From contig NZ_JOGO01000021.1 of the NCBI RefSeq assembly GCF_000719475.1, positions 1 to 64,000 of the forward strand: DNA of 64,000 nucleotides, in the 5' to 3' direction. Both the position numbers and the translations under genes were made by a program. The DNA is from Streptomyces sp. NRRL F-5630 (GTDB taxonomy: Bacteria; Actinomycetota; Actinomycetes; Streptomycetales; Streptomycetaceae). Shown in pieces: positions 1-8,890 of the stretch; the first letter of the stretch is position 1; each line of letters opens with the position of its first letter. The notes beneath the pieces were generated by a model. It ran no database searches, was not told the DNA's origin, and saw only the letters and a list, made by a program, of their open reading frames with translations.

Positions 1-474
1 CGGACGCTTCCTTCGTACTCACCCTCTCGGGCTTTCCTCCGGGCGTTTTCCCTTCGGTATTTCGTTTTCCCGACTCTATCAGACTCTCTCGGGCCCGATG
101 TCCTCGGCGCCTTTCCGGTTCCCGTTCCGGCCTTCCGGCCTTTCCGTTTCCCTTTCGGCGTTTCCGACTCTAGCAGGTCCTTTTCTCTGTTCTGACCAGG
201 CCCTCGGACATGAGGGTTCCCTGCAGAAAGAAAGGGATTCGACTTCGTCGGATTACCCAGGACTGCCACCTCGTGAGGCGTACCCGGTCCCAGGCAGGAT
301 GACGACTCTACAGCTCTGCTCCCTACGGGTGCAAATCGATTCCGCGGTGCCCCCACGCGCCCGCCTCGGCACGGCCCGCTCAAAACGGCACAGAAGGTGA
401 CTTAGTCTGACGATCTCCGTGCCGTTCCCGCCCAGTGGGGCGGCCCAGGACCCCGCCGCCCAGGGAGGCAAGTC
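1..474 (+). promoter_or_regulatory. Long leader upstream of crr with repeated CGACTCTA elements
   Basis: No convincing gene is present. Positions 1-190 are pyrimidine-rich and visibly lower in G+C than the rest of the window. The octamer CGACTCTA occurs at 71-78, 165-172 and 303-310; the first two copies extend into similar sequence (TATCAG and TAGCAG). An inverted repeat AACGGCAC (384-391) / GTGCCGTT (419-426) lies about 50 bases before the crr start. This may be a promoter and leader region. I did not find a clear DasR-type palindrome, although DasR control of crr-ptsI is known in S. coelicolor. Confidence 0.5.
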
Positions 475-924
475 ATGACCGTCGTGACCTCACCGCTTGC
501 TGGTACCGCCATCGGACTCGCGAACGTGCCCGACCCGGTTTTCTCCGGTGCCATGGTCGGCCCAGGCACGGCCGTCGACCCCGAGCGGAAGCCGATGGAG
601 GCCGTCGCCCCTGTCGACGGGGTGCTCGTCTCGCTCCACCCGCACGCCTATGTCGTGGTCGACGAGCAGGGCCACGGCGTCCTGACCCACCTCGGCATCG
701 ACACCGTGCAGCTCAACGGGGAGGGCTTCGAACTGCTCGTCAGCAAGGGGGACACCGTGCGGCGCGGGCAGGCGCTCGTGCGGTGGGACCCCTCGGCCGT
801 CGAGGCGAAGGGGAAGTCCCCGGTCTGTCCCGTCATCGCCCTGGAGGCCACGATGGACGCGCTCTCCGCTGTGCGGGAGAGCGACACCGTACAGCCCGGC
901 GACACGCTCTTCGGCTGGGAGTGA
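475..924 (+). CDS. crr: PTS glucose-type IIA component
   Basis: 149-residue cytoplasmic IIA domain that takes phosphate from HPr and passes it to IIB domains of sugar permeases; in Streptomyces it serves the N-acetylglucosamine PTS. The duplicated-hairpin IIA-Glc signatures are visible: a PHAY motif with His57 and a THLGIDTVQL motif with His72, the two active-site histidines of the family, and the N-terminal APVDG motif. Length is that of a stand-alone IIA-Glc. The ATG at 475 follows AGGGAGG (462-468) at good spacing. ptsI starts 61 bases downstream on the same strand, so the two form an operon supplying general PTS functions. HPr is not in the window. Confidence 0.95.
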   Translation: MTVVTSPLAGTAIGLANVPDPVFSGAMVGPGTAVDPERKPMEAVAPVDGVLVSLHPHAYVVVDEQGHGVLTHLGIDTVQLNGEGFELLVSKGDTVRRGQALVRWDPSAVEAKGKSPVCPVIALEATMDALSAVRESDTVQPGDTLFGWE

Positions 925-985
925 CGGGCGCACGGCGGTACGGCAGGGGACGGGCACGGAACCCGAGCGAGCGGAGACGGTGGGC

Positions 986-2656
986 ATGGAGACGAGGCTG
1001 CGGGGCGTCGGGGTGAGCCACGGGGTGGCGATCGGCGCGGTACGGCACATGGGCACGGCGGTACTCGAACCGCCGGCGAAACAGATCCCCGAGCAGGAAG
1101 CCGAACGCGAGCAGGGCCGGGCCCGGCAGGCCATGGACGCCGTGGCCGCAGACCTGACAGCACGCGGGCAACTCGCAGGAGGCGAGGCACAGGACGTCCT
1201 GGAGGCCCAGTCGCTCATGGCGCAGGACCCCGAACTCCTCGCCGACGTCGAGCGCAGGATCGCCGTCGGCTCCACGGCGGAACGCGCCGTCTACGACGCC
1301 TTCGCCTCCTATCGCGCCCTGCTCGCCGGAGCCGGGGAATACCTCGCGGGGCGCGTCGCCGACCTCGACGACGTACGCAATCGCATCGTGGCGCGACTTC
1401 TCGGTGTGCCGATGCCGGGGGTTCCCGACAGCGACGAGCCCTACGTGCTCGTCGCCCGGGACCTCGCGCCCGCCGATACGGCGTTGCTCGACCCCGCTCT
1501 CGTACTCGGCTTCATCACCGAGGAGGGCGGGCCCACGAGTCACAGCGCCATCCTGGCCCGTGCCCTCCGCGTACCGGCGGTCGTGGCGCTCTCCGGCGCG
1601 ACGGAACTCGCCGAAGGCACCACCGTCGCAGTGGACGGAAGCGCCGGGGAGGTGTTCGTCTCCCCCGACGCGCGCAAGCGCGAGGAGCTGGAGGCGCTCG
1701 CCGCAGAGCGCAAGGCGGCCCTGGCCGCGAGCACGGGCCCCGGTGTCACCTCGGACGGCCACCGGGTGCCGCTGCTCGCCAATATCGGCGGTCCCTCGGA
1801 CATCGCGACCGCTGTCGAGGCGGGTGCCGAGGGGGTGGGTCTGTTCCGTACCGAGTTCCTCTACCTCGACGACAGCGAACGGGCACCCTCCGTGGAGCAG
1901 CAGACGGCGGTCTACCGCTCCGTGCTGGAGGCGTTCCCCGACCGGCGCGTCGTGGTCCGGGTCCTGGACGCGGGTGCGGACAAGCCGCTGGCCTTCCTGA
2001 ATCCCTCGGAGGAGCCGAATCCCGCGCTGGGTGTGCGGGGGCTCCGGGCGCTCCTCGACAGTCCCGGCGTGCTGCGGGACCAGCTGACCGCGCTCGCGCG
2101 CGCGGCCGACGGTCTCCCCGTGCACCTGGAGGTCATGGCTCCGATGGTGGCCGACCGTGCGGACGCTCGGGCCTTCGCCGAAGCGTGCCGGGCGGCCGGG
2201 CTGCACGCCAAGTACGGGGCCATGGTGGAGATCCCCGCCGCCGCGCTGCGGACCGGGGCACTCCTGCGGGAGGTCGAGTTCGTCTCGCTCGGCACCAACG
2301 ATCTCGCCCAGTACACCTTCGCCGCGGACCGGCAGGTGGGCGCGGTGGCCCGCTGGCAGGACCCGTGGCAGCCTGCGCTGCTCGATCTGATCGCCTCCTC
2401 CGCCCGGGCGGCGGCCGAGGCGGGGAAGACGTGCGGGGTGTGCGGCGAGGCCGCGGCCGATCCGCTTCTCGCTTGTGTGCTGACCGGGCTCGGTGTCACC
2501 TCCTTGTCGATGAGCCCTACCGCGCTCCCCTACGTCCGTTCCACACTCGCCAAGTACACGCGTGCCCAGTGCGAGCGGGCGGCGGGTGCGGCGCGGGCCG
2601 AGGACGGGGCCGAGGAGGCGCGACGGGCGGCGGGGGCCGTGCTCTCCGGCGAGTAA
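986..2656 (+). CDS. ptsI: PTS enzyme I (phosphoenolpyruvate-protein phosphotransferase)
   Basis: Soluble enzyme I, which autophosphorylates from phosphoenolpyruvate and passes the phosphate to HPr. The swivelling His domain carries GGPTSHSAILAR with His186 as the phosphorylated residue. The C-terminal PEP-binding barrel shows GVGLFRTEFL, the SLGTNDLAQYTFAADR segment and the GVCGEAA motif with the catalytic Cys near 486. About 556 residues, normal for the family. ATG at 986 is preferred over the in-frame GTG at 980 because the GGAG at 972-975 sits about 10 bases before the ATG and only 4 before the GTG. It is cotranscribed with crr. Confidence 0.95.
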   Translation: METRLRGVGVSHGVAIGAVRHMGTAVLEPPAKQIPEQEAEREQGRARQAMDAVAADLTARGQLAGGEAQDVLEAQSLMAQDPELLADVERRIAVGSTAERAVYDAFASYRALLAGAGEYLAGRVADLDDVRNRIVARLLGVPMPGVPDSDEPYVLVARDLAPADTALLDPALVLGFITEEGGPTSHSAILARALRVPAVVALSGATELAEGTTVAVDGSAGEVFVSPDARKREELEALAAERKAALAASTGPGVTSDGHRVPLLANIGGPSDIATAVEAGAEGVGLFRTEFLYLDDSERAPSVEQQTAVYRSVLEAFPDRRVVVRVLDAGADKPLAFLNPSEEPNPALGVRGLRALLDSPGVLRDQLTALARAADGLPVHLEVMAPMVADRADARAFAEACRAAGLHAKYGAMVEIPAAALRTGALLREVEFVSLGTNDLAQYTFAADRQVGAVARWQDPWQPALLDLIASSARAAAEAGKTCGVCGEAAADPLLACVLTGLGVTSLSMSPTALPYVRSTLAKYTRAQCERAAGAARAEDGAEEARRAAGAVLSGE

Positions 2657-2704
2657 CCGGCCGTCACCGGAGAGCCGTGCCTCATTCGTGCCCGCCGCGG
2701 TGGT

Positions 2705-3643
2705 TCACCCCTGTGCGTCCTCCCCTTCCTGGCCGTGGTCGTGGTGGGGGGTTCGCGGGGGTGTCAGGACGGGCGCCGCGCGGTAGTCGACGCCCGGCTC
2801 CGGCGGGATGGGATCGCCGGACTCCGTGTCCGTGCAGTAGGCGTCGAAGACCTCGGCGGCGGTGAGGGGGCGCAGGGTGTGCTCGCGCAGTCGCCACCCC
2901 CGCACCGCGTCACTGGTGTCCGGTCCGCTGGTCCGGACGACCAGCCCGCAGGGCAGCCGCGCCACGAGTGCCGCCGCGAGGACGGTGACGAGGTCCAGGG
3001 CCGCGGACTCCTCGGGGTGCGGCGAGGTGCCCGGGCTCGTGTCGATGTCGAACTCGGCGAGCAGGGGGCCTGCTTCCGTGCTCGTACTGCACACCAGGTG
3101 GTGACGGCCCGCGCCGAGGGCGTGGCAGGCCGCCGTGAGGAGTTCCGAGGCGCGGTCGAAGGCGGCTCTCGCGAGGCTCTCGCCGCATTCCTCGCAGCGC
3201 CCCGCGAGGTCGAGGAGTTCGCCCGCGTAGGCGAAGGTCGCCCGGCGCAGGGCGAGCTGGGCGAGGCCGGGCAGGAGGTCGGCGAGGGGGCGGTCCTCGT
3301 ACGGGAGGGTCGCGCCGGTCTCGACGAGGTGCTCGGTGAAGCGCTGTCGGCTCTCGGGCCGGCCCGGGTCGAGCCCTGAGCCGGCACAGAAAGCCACGTA
3401 CTCCTCGGGGTCGAGGAGACCGATGCGGGTGCGGCGGCCCCGGGTCGCACGGGATCTGAGGACGGTGTCGGCGGAGTCGAGGTACTGCGCGTGGTCGCGG
3501 AAGCGGGGCGCGCCGTAGCGGGTCATGCGGTGGTAGTCCTCTTCCTCGGCCAGGAGGGCGAGGGCTCCGACGAGTTCGCGGTCGACGCGGTCGAGCCGCG
3601 AGCTGTGGCGGTCGGGGCGGGGGGCGGTGCGCTGGCGGGCCAT
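2705..3643 (-). CDS. Conserved hypothetical protein
   Basis: 312-residue soluble protein of unknown function. No signal peptide, membrane segment or familiar catalytic motif is visible. A CEECGESLARAAFD segment near the middle has a CxxC pair that might bind metal, and a hydrophobic AALDLVTVLAAALVARLPCGLVV stretch looks like a buried core helix and strand rather than a membrane span. The ATG at 3643 is chosen because AGGAGA lies just upstream; a longer reading frame exists to 3724 but lacks such a site. It stands alone, convergent with ptsI and separated from acsA by a strong hairpin. Function cannot be assigned. Confidence 0.75.
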   Translation of the reverse strand: MARQRTAPRPDRHSSRLDRVDRELVGALALLAEEEDYHRMTRYGAPRFRDHAQYLDSADTVLRSRATRGRRTRIGLLDPEEYVAFCAGSGLDPGRPESRQRFTEHLVETGATLPYEDRPLADLLPGLAQLALRRATFAYAGELLDLAGRCEECGESLARAAFDRASELLTAACHALGAGRHHLVCSTSTEAGPLLAEFDIDTSPGTSPHPEESAALDLVTVLAAALVARLPCGLVVRTSGPDTSDAVRGWRLREHTLRPLTAAEVFDAYCTDTESGDPIPPEPGVDYRAAPVLTPPRTPHHDHGQEGEDAQG

Positions 3644-3745
3644 GGGGTCTCCTGGTGTGTCATCGAGGCCTCCCTCACGGAGCGCTCTCACTTGATGACC
3701 AACCGTAGGTGGCGGCACTGACAACGCCTCCTCGGTGACCTCGCG

Positions 3746-3782
3746 GTGCCGCCGCCCCGGAGAGGTTCCGGGGCGGCGGCAC
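3746..3782 (-). terminator. Strong hairpin after acetoacetyl-CoA synthetase
   Basis: A perfect 16-bp inverted repeat (3746-3761 with 3767-3782) encloses a 5-base loop, directly after the stop of the minus-strand acsA gene. There is no marked U-tract, as usual for Streptomyces terminators. It separates acsA from the next minus-strand gene. Confidence 0.8.
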
Positions 3783-3787
3783 GTGGT

Positions 3788-5767
3788 TCAGGAGTGTGTG
3801 CGCCCCCAACGTGCGTAATCGCGCAGGAGTTCCACATCGTCAACCGAGCCGGGGTTCACTGCCTTCTCCAGAGGGGTTCCCTGGAGCAGTCGCTTGACGG
3901 GGACCTCCAGGCGCTTGCCGGTGAGGGTGTGCGGGATCGCCCGTACCGCGATGACCTCGTCCGGTACGTGGCGCGGGGAGAGTGCGGTGCGCAGGGCGGT
4001 GGCGAGACGGATGCGCAGCGCGTCGTCGAGTACGGCGCCGTCGGCGACGTGGACGAAGAGCGGCATCCAGTAGCCGCCGTCGGGCTGTTCGACGCCGACG
4101 ACGAGCGATTCGCGGATCTCCGGGAGGCGCTCGACGACCTCGTAGATGTCGGCGGAGCCCATGCGGACGCCGCCGCGGTTGAGGGTCGAGTCCGAACGGC
4201 CGTGGATGATCACGGAGCCGCGTCCGGTCAGGGTGATCCAGTCGCCGTGCCGCCAGACGCCGGGGTAGGTGTCGAAGTAGCTCTCGTGGTAGCGGCTGCC
4301 GTCCGGGTCGTTCCAGAAGCGGATCGGCATGGAGGGCATGGGGCGGGTGACGACGAGTTCTCCGACCTCGTCGACGAGCGGCCTGCCCGCGGGGTCCCAG
4401 GCCTGGAGGTCGACGCCGAGCGCGGGGGCCTGGAGTTCCCCGGTATGGACGGGGAGGGTGGGGACGGCTCCGGCGAAGCAGCTGCACACGTCGGTGCCGC
4501 CGCTGACGGAGGCGATCCAGACGTCCTCACCGGCCTCGTCGTGGAGCCAGCGGAAGCCGTCCGGGGGCAGCGGGGAGCCGGTGGTGGCGACGCAGCGGAC
4601 GCGGCTGAGGTCGAAGTCGCGGGCGGGGTGCAGGTCCGCTTTGCGCGAGGCCATCACGTAGGCCGCCGAGGTCCCGAAGAGGGTCGCGCCCGTGGTCTCG
4701 GCGACGCGCCACTGGGCGGCCGTGTCCGGGAAGCCCGGGCTGCCGTCGTACAGGACCAGGGTCGAGCCGGTCAGGAGGCCGGAGACGAGGAAGTTCCACA
4801 TCATCCAGCCGGTGGAGGTGTACCAGAAGAAGCGGTCGCCTGTGCCGAGGTCGCAGTGCAGTCCGAGCTGCTTGAGGTGCTCGACGAGGATGCCGCCCTG
4901 GGACTGGACGATCGCCTTGGGAAGTCCAGTGGTGCCGGAGGAGTAGAGGACCCACAGGGGGTGGTCGAAGGGGACCTGTTCGAAGACGGGGGCCTCGTCG
5001 CCCGCGACGAGGCCGACCCAGGTCTCGGCGCCTTCGGGGGCGGGTGTGCCGAGGAGCGGGACGTGGACGAAGGTGCGAACGGTGGGGAGTTCGGCGCGCA
5101 GTTCGGCGACGACGTCCGTGCGGTCATGCTCCTTGCCCCCGTAGCGGTAGCCGTCGACGGCGATCAGGACGACGGGTTCGACCTGGCGGAAGCGGTCGAG
5201 GACGCTGCGGGCGCCGAAGTCGGGGGCGCAGGAGGTCCACACGGCGCCGACGGCGGCGGTGGCGAGGACGGAGACGATCGCCTGCGGGATGTTCGGCAGG
5301 TAGCCGCTGACGCGGTCGCCCGGGCGGACGCCTCGCGCGCGCAGCGCCGCGGCGAGGGAGCCGACCTGGCGGCGCAGTTCGGCCCAGGTCATCGGCTCAG
5401 GGCCGTGGGTCTCGTCGACGTGCAGGAGGGCGGCCTCGCCCGCCAGGAAGGGGTCCTCGGCGGTGCGCAGGGCGTGTTCGGCGTAGTTGAGGCGGGAGCC
5501 GGTGAACCAGCGGGCGCCGGGCATCGAGCGGTCGGCGAGCACTTCCTCGTACGGCGTCGAGAAGCGGACGTCGAACCACTCGGCGAGGGCCCGCCAGAAG
5601 GTATCGAGGTGTTCGACCGACCAGCGGTGCAGGGCCGGATAGCCCCCCTCGGCGGGGGCTCCGTGGTGCTCGGCCGCCCAGGTCTGGAACCGGGTGACGG
5701 CGGCGCTCGGCGCGCGGTCCTGTCCTGGTTCCCACAGGGGCTGGGGCGGCTGGGCTGCGGTGCTCAC
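3788..5767 (-). CDS. acsA: Acetoacetyl-CoA synthetase (acetoacetate-CoA ligase)
   Basis: ANL-superfamily adenylating enzyme of 659 residues that activates acetoacetate (or a related short acid) to its CoA thioester with ATP. Visible motifs: the P-loop-like YSSGTTGLPKAIV (A3) near residue 272, the YHESYFDTYPGVWRHGDW segment typical of the acetoacetyl-CoA ligase branch, the GRSDSTLNRGGVRMGSADIYEVVE hinge, and HTLTGKRLEVPVKRLL with the catalytic Lys near 617. The tryptophan-rich N-terminus (YPALHRWSVEHLDTFWRALAEWF) also fits acetoacetyl-CoA ligases better than acetyl-CoA synthetases. GTG at 5767 follows GGAG; longer frames upstream are not supported. Confidence 0.9.
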   Translation of the reverse strand: MSTAAQPPQPLWEPGQDRAPSAAVTRFQTWAAEHHGAPAEGGYPALHRWSVEHLDTFWRALAEWFDVRFSTPYEEVLADRSMPGARWFTGSRLNYAEHALRTAEDPFLAGEAALLHVDETHGPEPMTWAELRRQVGSLAAALRARGVRPGDRVSGYLPNIPQAIVSVLATAAVGAVWTSCAPDFGARSVLDRFRQVEPVVLIAVDGYRYGGKEHDRTDVVAELRAELPTVRTFVHVPLLGTPAPEGAETWVGLVAGDEAPVFEQVPFDHPLWVLYSSGTTGLPKAIVQSQGGILVEHLKQLGLHCDLGTGDRFFWYTSTGWMMWNFLVSGLLTGSTLVLYDGSPGFPDTAAQWRVAETTGATLFGTSAAYVMASRKADLHPARDFDLSRVRCVATTGSPLPPDGFRWLHDEAGEDVWIASVSGGTDVCSCFAGAVPTLPVHTGELQAPALGVDLQAWDPAGRPLVDEVGELVVTRPMPSMPIRFWNDPDGSRYHESYFDTYPGVWRHGDWITLTGRGSVIIHGRSDSTLNRGGVRMGSADIYEVVERLPEIRESLVVGVEQPDGGYWMPLFVHVADGAVLDDALRIRLATALRTALSPRHVPDEVIAVRAIPHTLTGKRLEVPVKRLLQGTPLEKAVNPGSVDDVELLRDYARWGRTHS

Positions 5768-6148
5768 GGGCGGCTCCAAGGGGCGGTACGCGGCGACTGT
5801 GCCGCGTCGGGGTCGGTGAGGGTCCCGGTGCTGACCTCGGCGGACTGCCGCCGGGCCGGCGGACCGGGCGCTGCGAAGGACGATGCCACGGACGCGGCCC
5901 CGGCACCAGGGTGGCCGAGGGTTGAGGTGCTGGTGGTAAGGGGTGCCGGGGGACGCGGGCAAGGCGGGTCGAGGGTGCCTGCGCACGGGAGGTCTCTGTG
6001 CGCGCGGACGCCTGCCCCTTCGTGGGATGCGGGGCGCCGGGGGGTCGTGCGGGGGCTTCGGAGGTGCTGGGTGACGTGGGGTGGACACCTGGGTGAACGG
6101 CCGTCGAACGAGGTCACCGGGTGGCCGGGTGGATGACACTCTTGCGTC
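5768..6148. other. Intergenic region between divergent acsA and GH31-like gene
   Basis: About 380 bases between divergent starts that must hold both promoters. I see no gene. ATGAC at 6133-6137 and GTCAT at 6146-6150 form a short inverted repeat overlapping the start of the downstream gene. No clear -35/-10 pair was recognised. Confidence 0.4.
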
Positions 6149-8245
6149 ATGATCGCTCGGGACCTGGTGCGTTGGCTGACGGCTGCGCGGGGAGACGGTG
6201 CCGGTGGCGGCCGGCCCGGCGCGGTGCCGGGGGGCGCCGCGCCGCGGCGGCCGGGAGGCGGGCGCGGAGCGTGGCGCGGGGACGGGGTGGCCCCGGTGCG
6301 GGCGCGCGTGCCGGGGCCTCTGACGGCGCTGGAGCCCGCTCCGGGTGGCGGTCTGCTGCGGTTCGCGCGCTCGGAGTTGAGCGTACGGGTGACGGCGCGT
6401 GGGGCGCTCTTCCTGGGCTGGGACAGTGCCGCGCCGCTGCCTTCGTACGCCTTGTCGGGTGCGGAGGCGGTGGCGCCGGACGCGCGGGTCGTGCTGGAGC
6501 CGGACACCGAGGGCGGGGTGCGGCTGGTCTCGGAGCGGCTCGGTCTGACGGTGGCGCGGGACGGCACCGTGGAGGTGCGGACGCCCGGCGGTGTGGTGTT
6601 GCGCAGGCAGTCGCCGCCCCGGTGGTGGGAGGCGACGGGGTCCGTACGGGGCGGGGGGCGATGGGTGTCGCGGGCCGAGGTGGCCGCCGATGCCGTGTTC
6701 CTGGGCGCGGGGCGCGACGGGGCCGTCCTGGCGGAGGGCGCGTACACGGTCGGCGGGGTGCGGCCCGGTCTGCGGATGCCCGTGCAGGTGGTGCAGGCGG
6801 ACGCGGGGTGCCATCTCGTCTTCCACGACGCGGAGGAGGAGGGGGAATGGCGGCTGCGGCCCGGCCAGGAAGGCGCGGGTTCGGGGCACGACCGGGCGGG
6901 GGTCGCGGAGCTGCGGATGAGCGGGGGCCCGGTGCGGTCCTGGGTGGTGGTCGGTTCGCCGCAGCGGCTTGCCTATGGGTGGGCCTCGTTGACGGGGGCT
7001 CCGGTGCCGCCGCCCGGGGACGTGCTCGGAGGCCGGGGGCGGGACACCGTGCTGGTCCGGGGCGGCGGCGGGCCCGCTGCGGTGGAGGAGCTCCCGGCCG
7101 TGGGGCGACCGCGGCGGCTGGGCGGTGGCGCGGGCCGGGATGCGGGTCCCGGGGTGCCGCAGTGGAGGGATAGAGAGGTGCGGGCGCGGGAGGGCGAGCG
7201 GTACGTGGAGTTCGCCCGTCAGGGGCGGCACGGCTTCGTTCACTCGTTCGAAGGAATGGGGGGCGTTCTGGAACTGTGCAGGGCCCGGGCCGTGTTCAAC
7301 TCATTGCGCGGGGCCTTTCCCGGCGAGCGGCCCTTGCAGCTCGCGGCGGGTGTGTGGGCCGGGCAGCAGCGGTACGGCGGGGTGTGCTTGCCGGGCCCTG
7401 CGGCGGGCGACTGGGCGGAGTTGCCGCGTGTGGTGGGGCGAGTGCTGGGGCTGGGTCTGTGCGGGGTGCCGTTCTGCGGGCCGGGAGCGCCGGAGGTGGC
7501 CGGGGGCGCGCCGGGTCGGCGTGGAGAGGAGGCGCGGGCGTCCGAGGTGCGGGCCTCGGCCGAGGACGAGGAGTGGGGGGTGCGGTGGGAGCAGCTGACG
7601 GGGTGGTTGCCGTGGAGTGCTGAGACGGGGGGAGGTGATACGGGAGGGGCCAGGTCGGGTGGGCGCGAGCGGTGGGCGCCTTATTGGACGACGCTGGCGC
7701 GGCATGCGGGTCTGTGGGGCGGCCCATGGGTGCGCCCGGTGTGGTGGTTCACGCCGGAGGACCGGGCGCTGCGCGGGGTGGGTGATGCCTTCCTGGTGGG
7801 CGAGGCGCTGTTGGTGGCGCCGGTCTGCGCGCCGGGAGCGCGCAGCAGGCGGGTGCGGCTGCCGAGGGGACAGTGGTACGACACGGTGACGGAGGTGGTG
7901 TACGAGGGGGAACGCACGGTCGAGATAGCGGCACCCTTCGACCGGGTCCCGGTCCTGGTGCGCGCGGGAGCGGTGGTCCCGGTGCGGGAGGCGGGCGGGA
8001 CGGTTCTCGAAGTGTGGGCGCCGCTGCCGGAGAGCGGGCCGGGGACGGGGCTGTACATCCCCGACGAGGGCGAGGGGTGGTCGCCTCCCCTCGTCGAGCG
8101 GTACACGAGCAGAAGAGGTGCGGACGGAGCCGTGGTCGTGGAGCGGAGCGGAGGGCCGGGTGCGGGGCCGCAGGGGACGGCGGACGTGGAACGGCCGGTG
8201 CGAGTGCGGGGTTTGGAGGCCACGGAGCCGGTGGGACCGGCGTGA
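6149..8245 (+). CDS. GH31-family glycosidase-like protein, apparently catalytically degenerate
   Basis: 698 residues. The C-terminal part matches the GH31 (alpha-glucosidase/alpha-xylosidase) architecture: DAFLVGEALLVAPV, then LPRGQWYDTVTEVVYEG near residue 575 and APFDRVPVLVRAGAVVP. In the middle, VWAGQQRYGGV near residue 401 corresponds to the family's RYGG(V/A)WSGD block, and LGLGLCGVPFCGPG to the downstream GIPFWGxD block. However, the Asp of the first block, the second-block Asp and the WxDMNE nucleophile motif are all missing, and Gly/Arg-rich filler replaces parts of the barrel. No ribosome binding site precedes the ATG, so it may be leaderless. Carbohydrate-binding or vestigial role is possible. 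Confidence 0.7.
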   Translation: MIARDLVRWLTAARGDGAGGGRPGAVPGGAAPRRPGGGRGAWRGDGVAPVRARVPGPLTALEPAPGGGLLRFARSELSVRVTARGALFLGWDSAAPLPSYALSGAEAVAPDARVVLEPDTEGGVRLVSERLGLTVARDGTVEVRTPGGVVLRRQSPPRWWEATGSVRGGGRWVSRAEVAADAVFLGAGRDGAVLAEGAYTVGGVRPGLRMPVQVVQADAGCHLVFHDAEEEGEWRLRPGQEGAGSGHDRAGVAELRMSGGPVRSWVVVGSPQRLAYGWASLTGAPVPPPGDVLGGRGRDTVLVRGGGGPAAVEELPAVGRPRRLGGGAGRDAGPGVPQWRDREVRAREGERYVEFARQGRHGFVHSFEGMGGVLELCRARAVFNSLRGAFPGERPLQLAAGVWAGQQRYGGVCLPGPAAGDWAELPRVVGRVLGLGLCGVPFCGPGAPEVAGGAPGRRGEEARASEVRASAEDEEWGVRWEQLTGWLPWSAETGGGDTGGARSGGRERWAPYWTTLARHAGLWGGPWVRPVWWFTPEDRALRGVGDAFLVGEALLVAPVCAPGARSRRVRLPRGQWYDTVTEVVYEGERTVEIAAPFDRVPVLVRAGAVVPVREAGGTVLEVWAPLPESGPGTGLYIPDEGEGWSPPLVERYTSRRGADGAVVVERSGGPGAGPQGTADVERPVRVRGLEATEPVGPA

Positions 8246-8254
8246 GCGGGGGTG

Positions 8255-8815
8255 TTACTGGTAGCGGCCCTCGAACCACGCTCTGACGGCGAGGGTGTGG
8301 AGAGGGAAGCCGAGGCGGGCCGGTTCGCGCAGGATGTGGCGGCCGTCGGTCTCGTCGGTGGGGACGGAGCTCGGGAGTTCGGCGGCGGGACGGGTCGGCA
8401 GGACGCCGAAGAGGAGGAGGTGGCCGTCGGGGGAGCTGAGGGCGTCGGCGAGGCGGACGTCCCGTGGTTCCGCGTCGATGCCGGTCTCCTCGCGGAGTTC
8501 GCGTACGACGGCGTGGCGCCAGTCCTCGGCGTGGTCGACGAAGCCGCCGGGGAGGGCGACTGTGCCCTTGGCGGGCTCGATGGCACGCGTGATGACGACG
8601 AGTCCGGTACCGGCGCGGTCGTAGACGGGCTGGAGGGCGACCGCGACCGGCAGCGGGTTTCCGTAGGCGGTGGTTCCGCAGACAGCGCAGGTACGCGGCC
8701 AGGAGCGGGCCTCGGCGTAGGGGGCTCCGCAGCTCGAACAGTGCGAGTACGGCTGCGGACCGGCGGGGGCCGGGGCATCGGCGGAGCCGTCGGGGTGGGA
8801 GTGGGTCCGGGACAC
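8255..8815 (-). CDS. Nudix hydrolase with N-terminal zinc ribbon
   Basis: 186 residues. A zinc ribbon with Cys26, Cys29, Cys43 and Cys46 precedes a Nudix domain; the Nudix box at about 91-113 is complete (G-x5-E-x7-REL-x-EETG-I). The arrangement resembles NudC-type NADH/NAD-capped RNA pyrophosphatases, although the N-terminal NudC domain is absent, so the substrate is a nucleoside diphosphate derivative that cannot be specified. The gene is convergent with the GH31-like gene, with only 9 bases between stops. ATG at 8815 is the only sensible start. Confidence 0.88.
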   Translation of the reverse strand: MSRTHSHPDGSADAPAPAGPQPYSHCSSCGAPYAEARSWPRTCAVCGTTAYGNPLPVAVALQPVYDRAGTGLVVITRAIEPAKGTVALPGGFVDHAEDWRHAVVRELREETGIDAEPRDVRLADALSSPDGHLLLFGVLPTRPAAELPSSVPTDETDGRHILREPARLGFPLHTLAVRAWFEGRYQ

Positions 8816-8890
8816 GCGCGGACTTTATCCGATCTCTGGGGTGAGGGTGACAGGGGGAGGGGTCCGGTGGGCCGGGAAGGTGAGGGGACG

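Noticed and set aside
98..400. 100-codon plus-strand frame upstream of crr
   Set aside because: No ribosome site, odd composition and position in an AT-richer leader with repeats; treated as noncoding.
1..474. DasR operator upstream of crr-ptsI
   Set aside because: Expected from S. coelicolor knowledge, but no clear TGGTCTAGACCA-like palindrome was seen here.
3788..7243. Single 1151-codon minus-strand frame covering acsA and more
   Set aside because: Only the part from 5767 down matches acetoacetyl-CoA synthetase; the upstream extension is antisense to the GH31-like gene and has no ribosome site or known fold.
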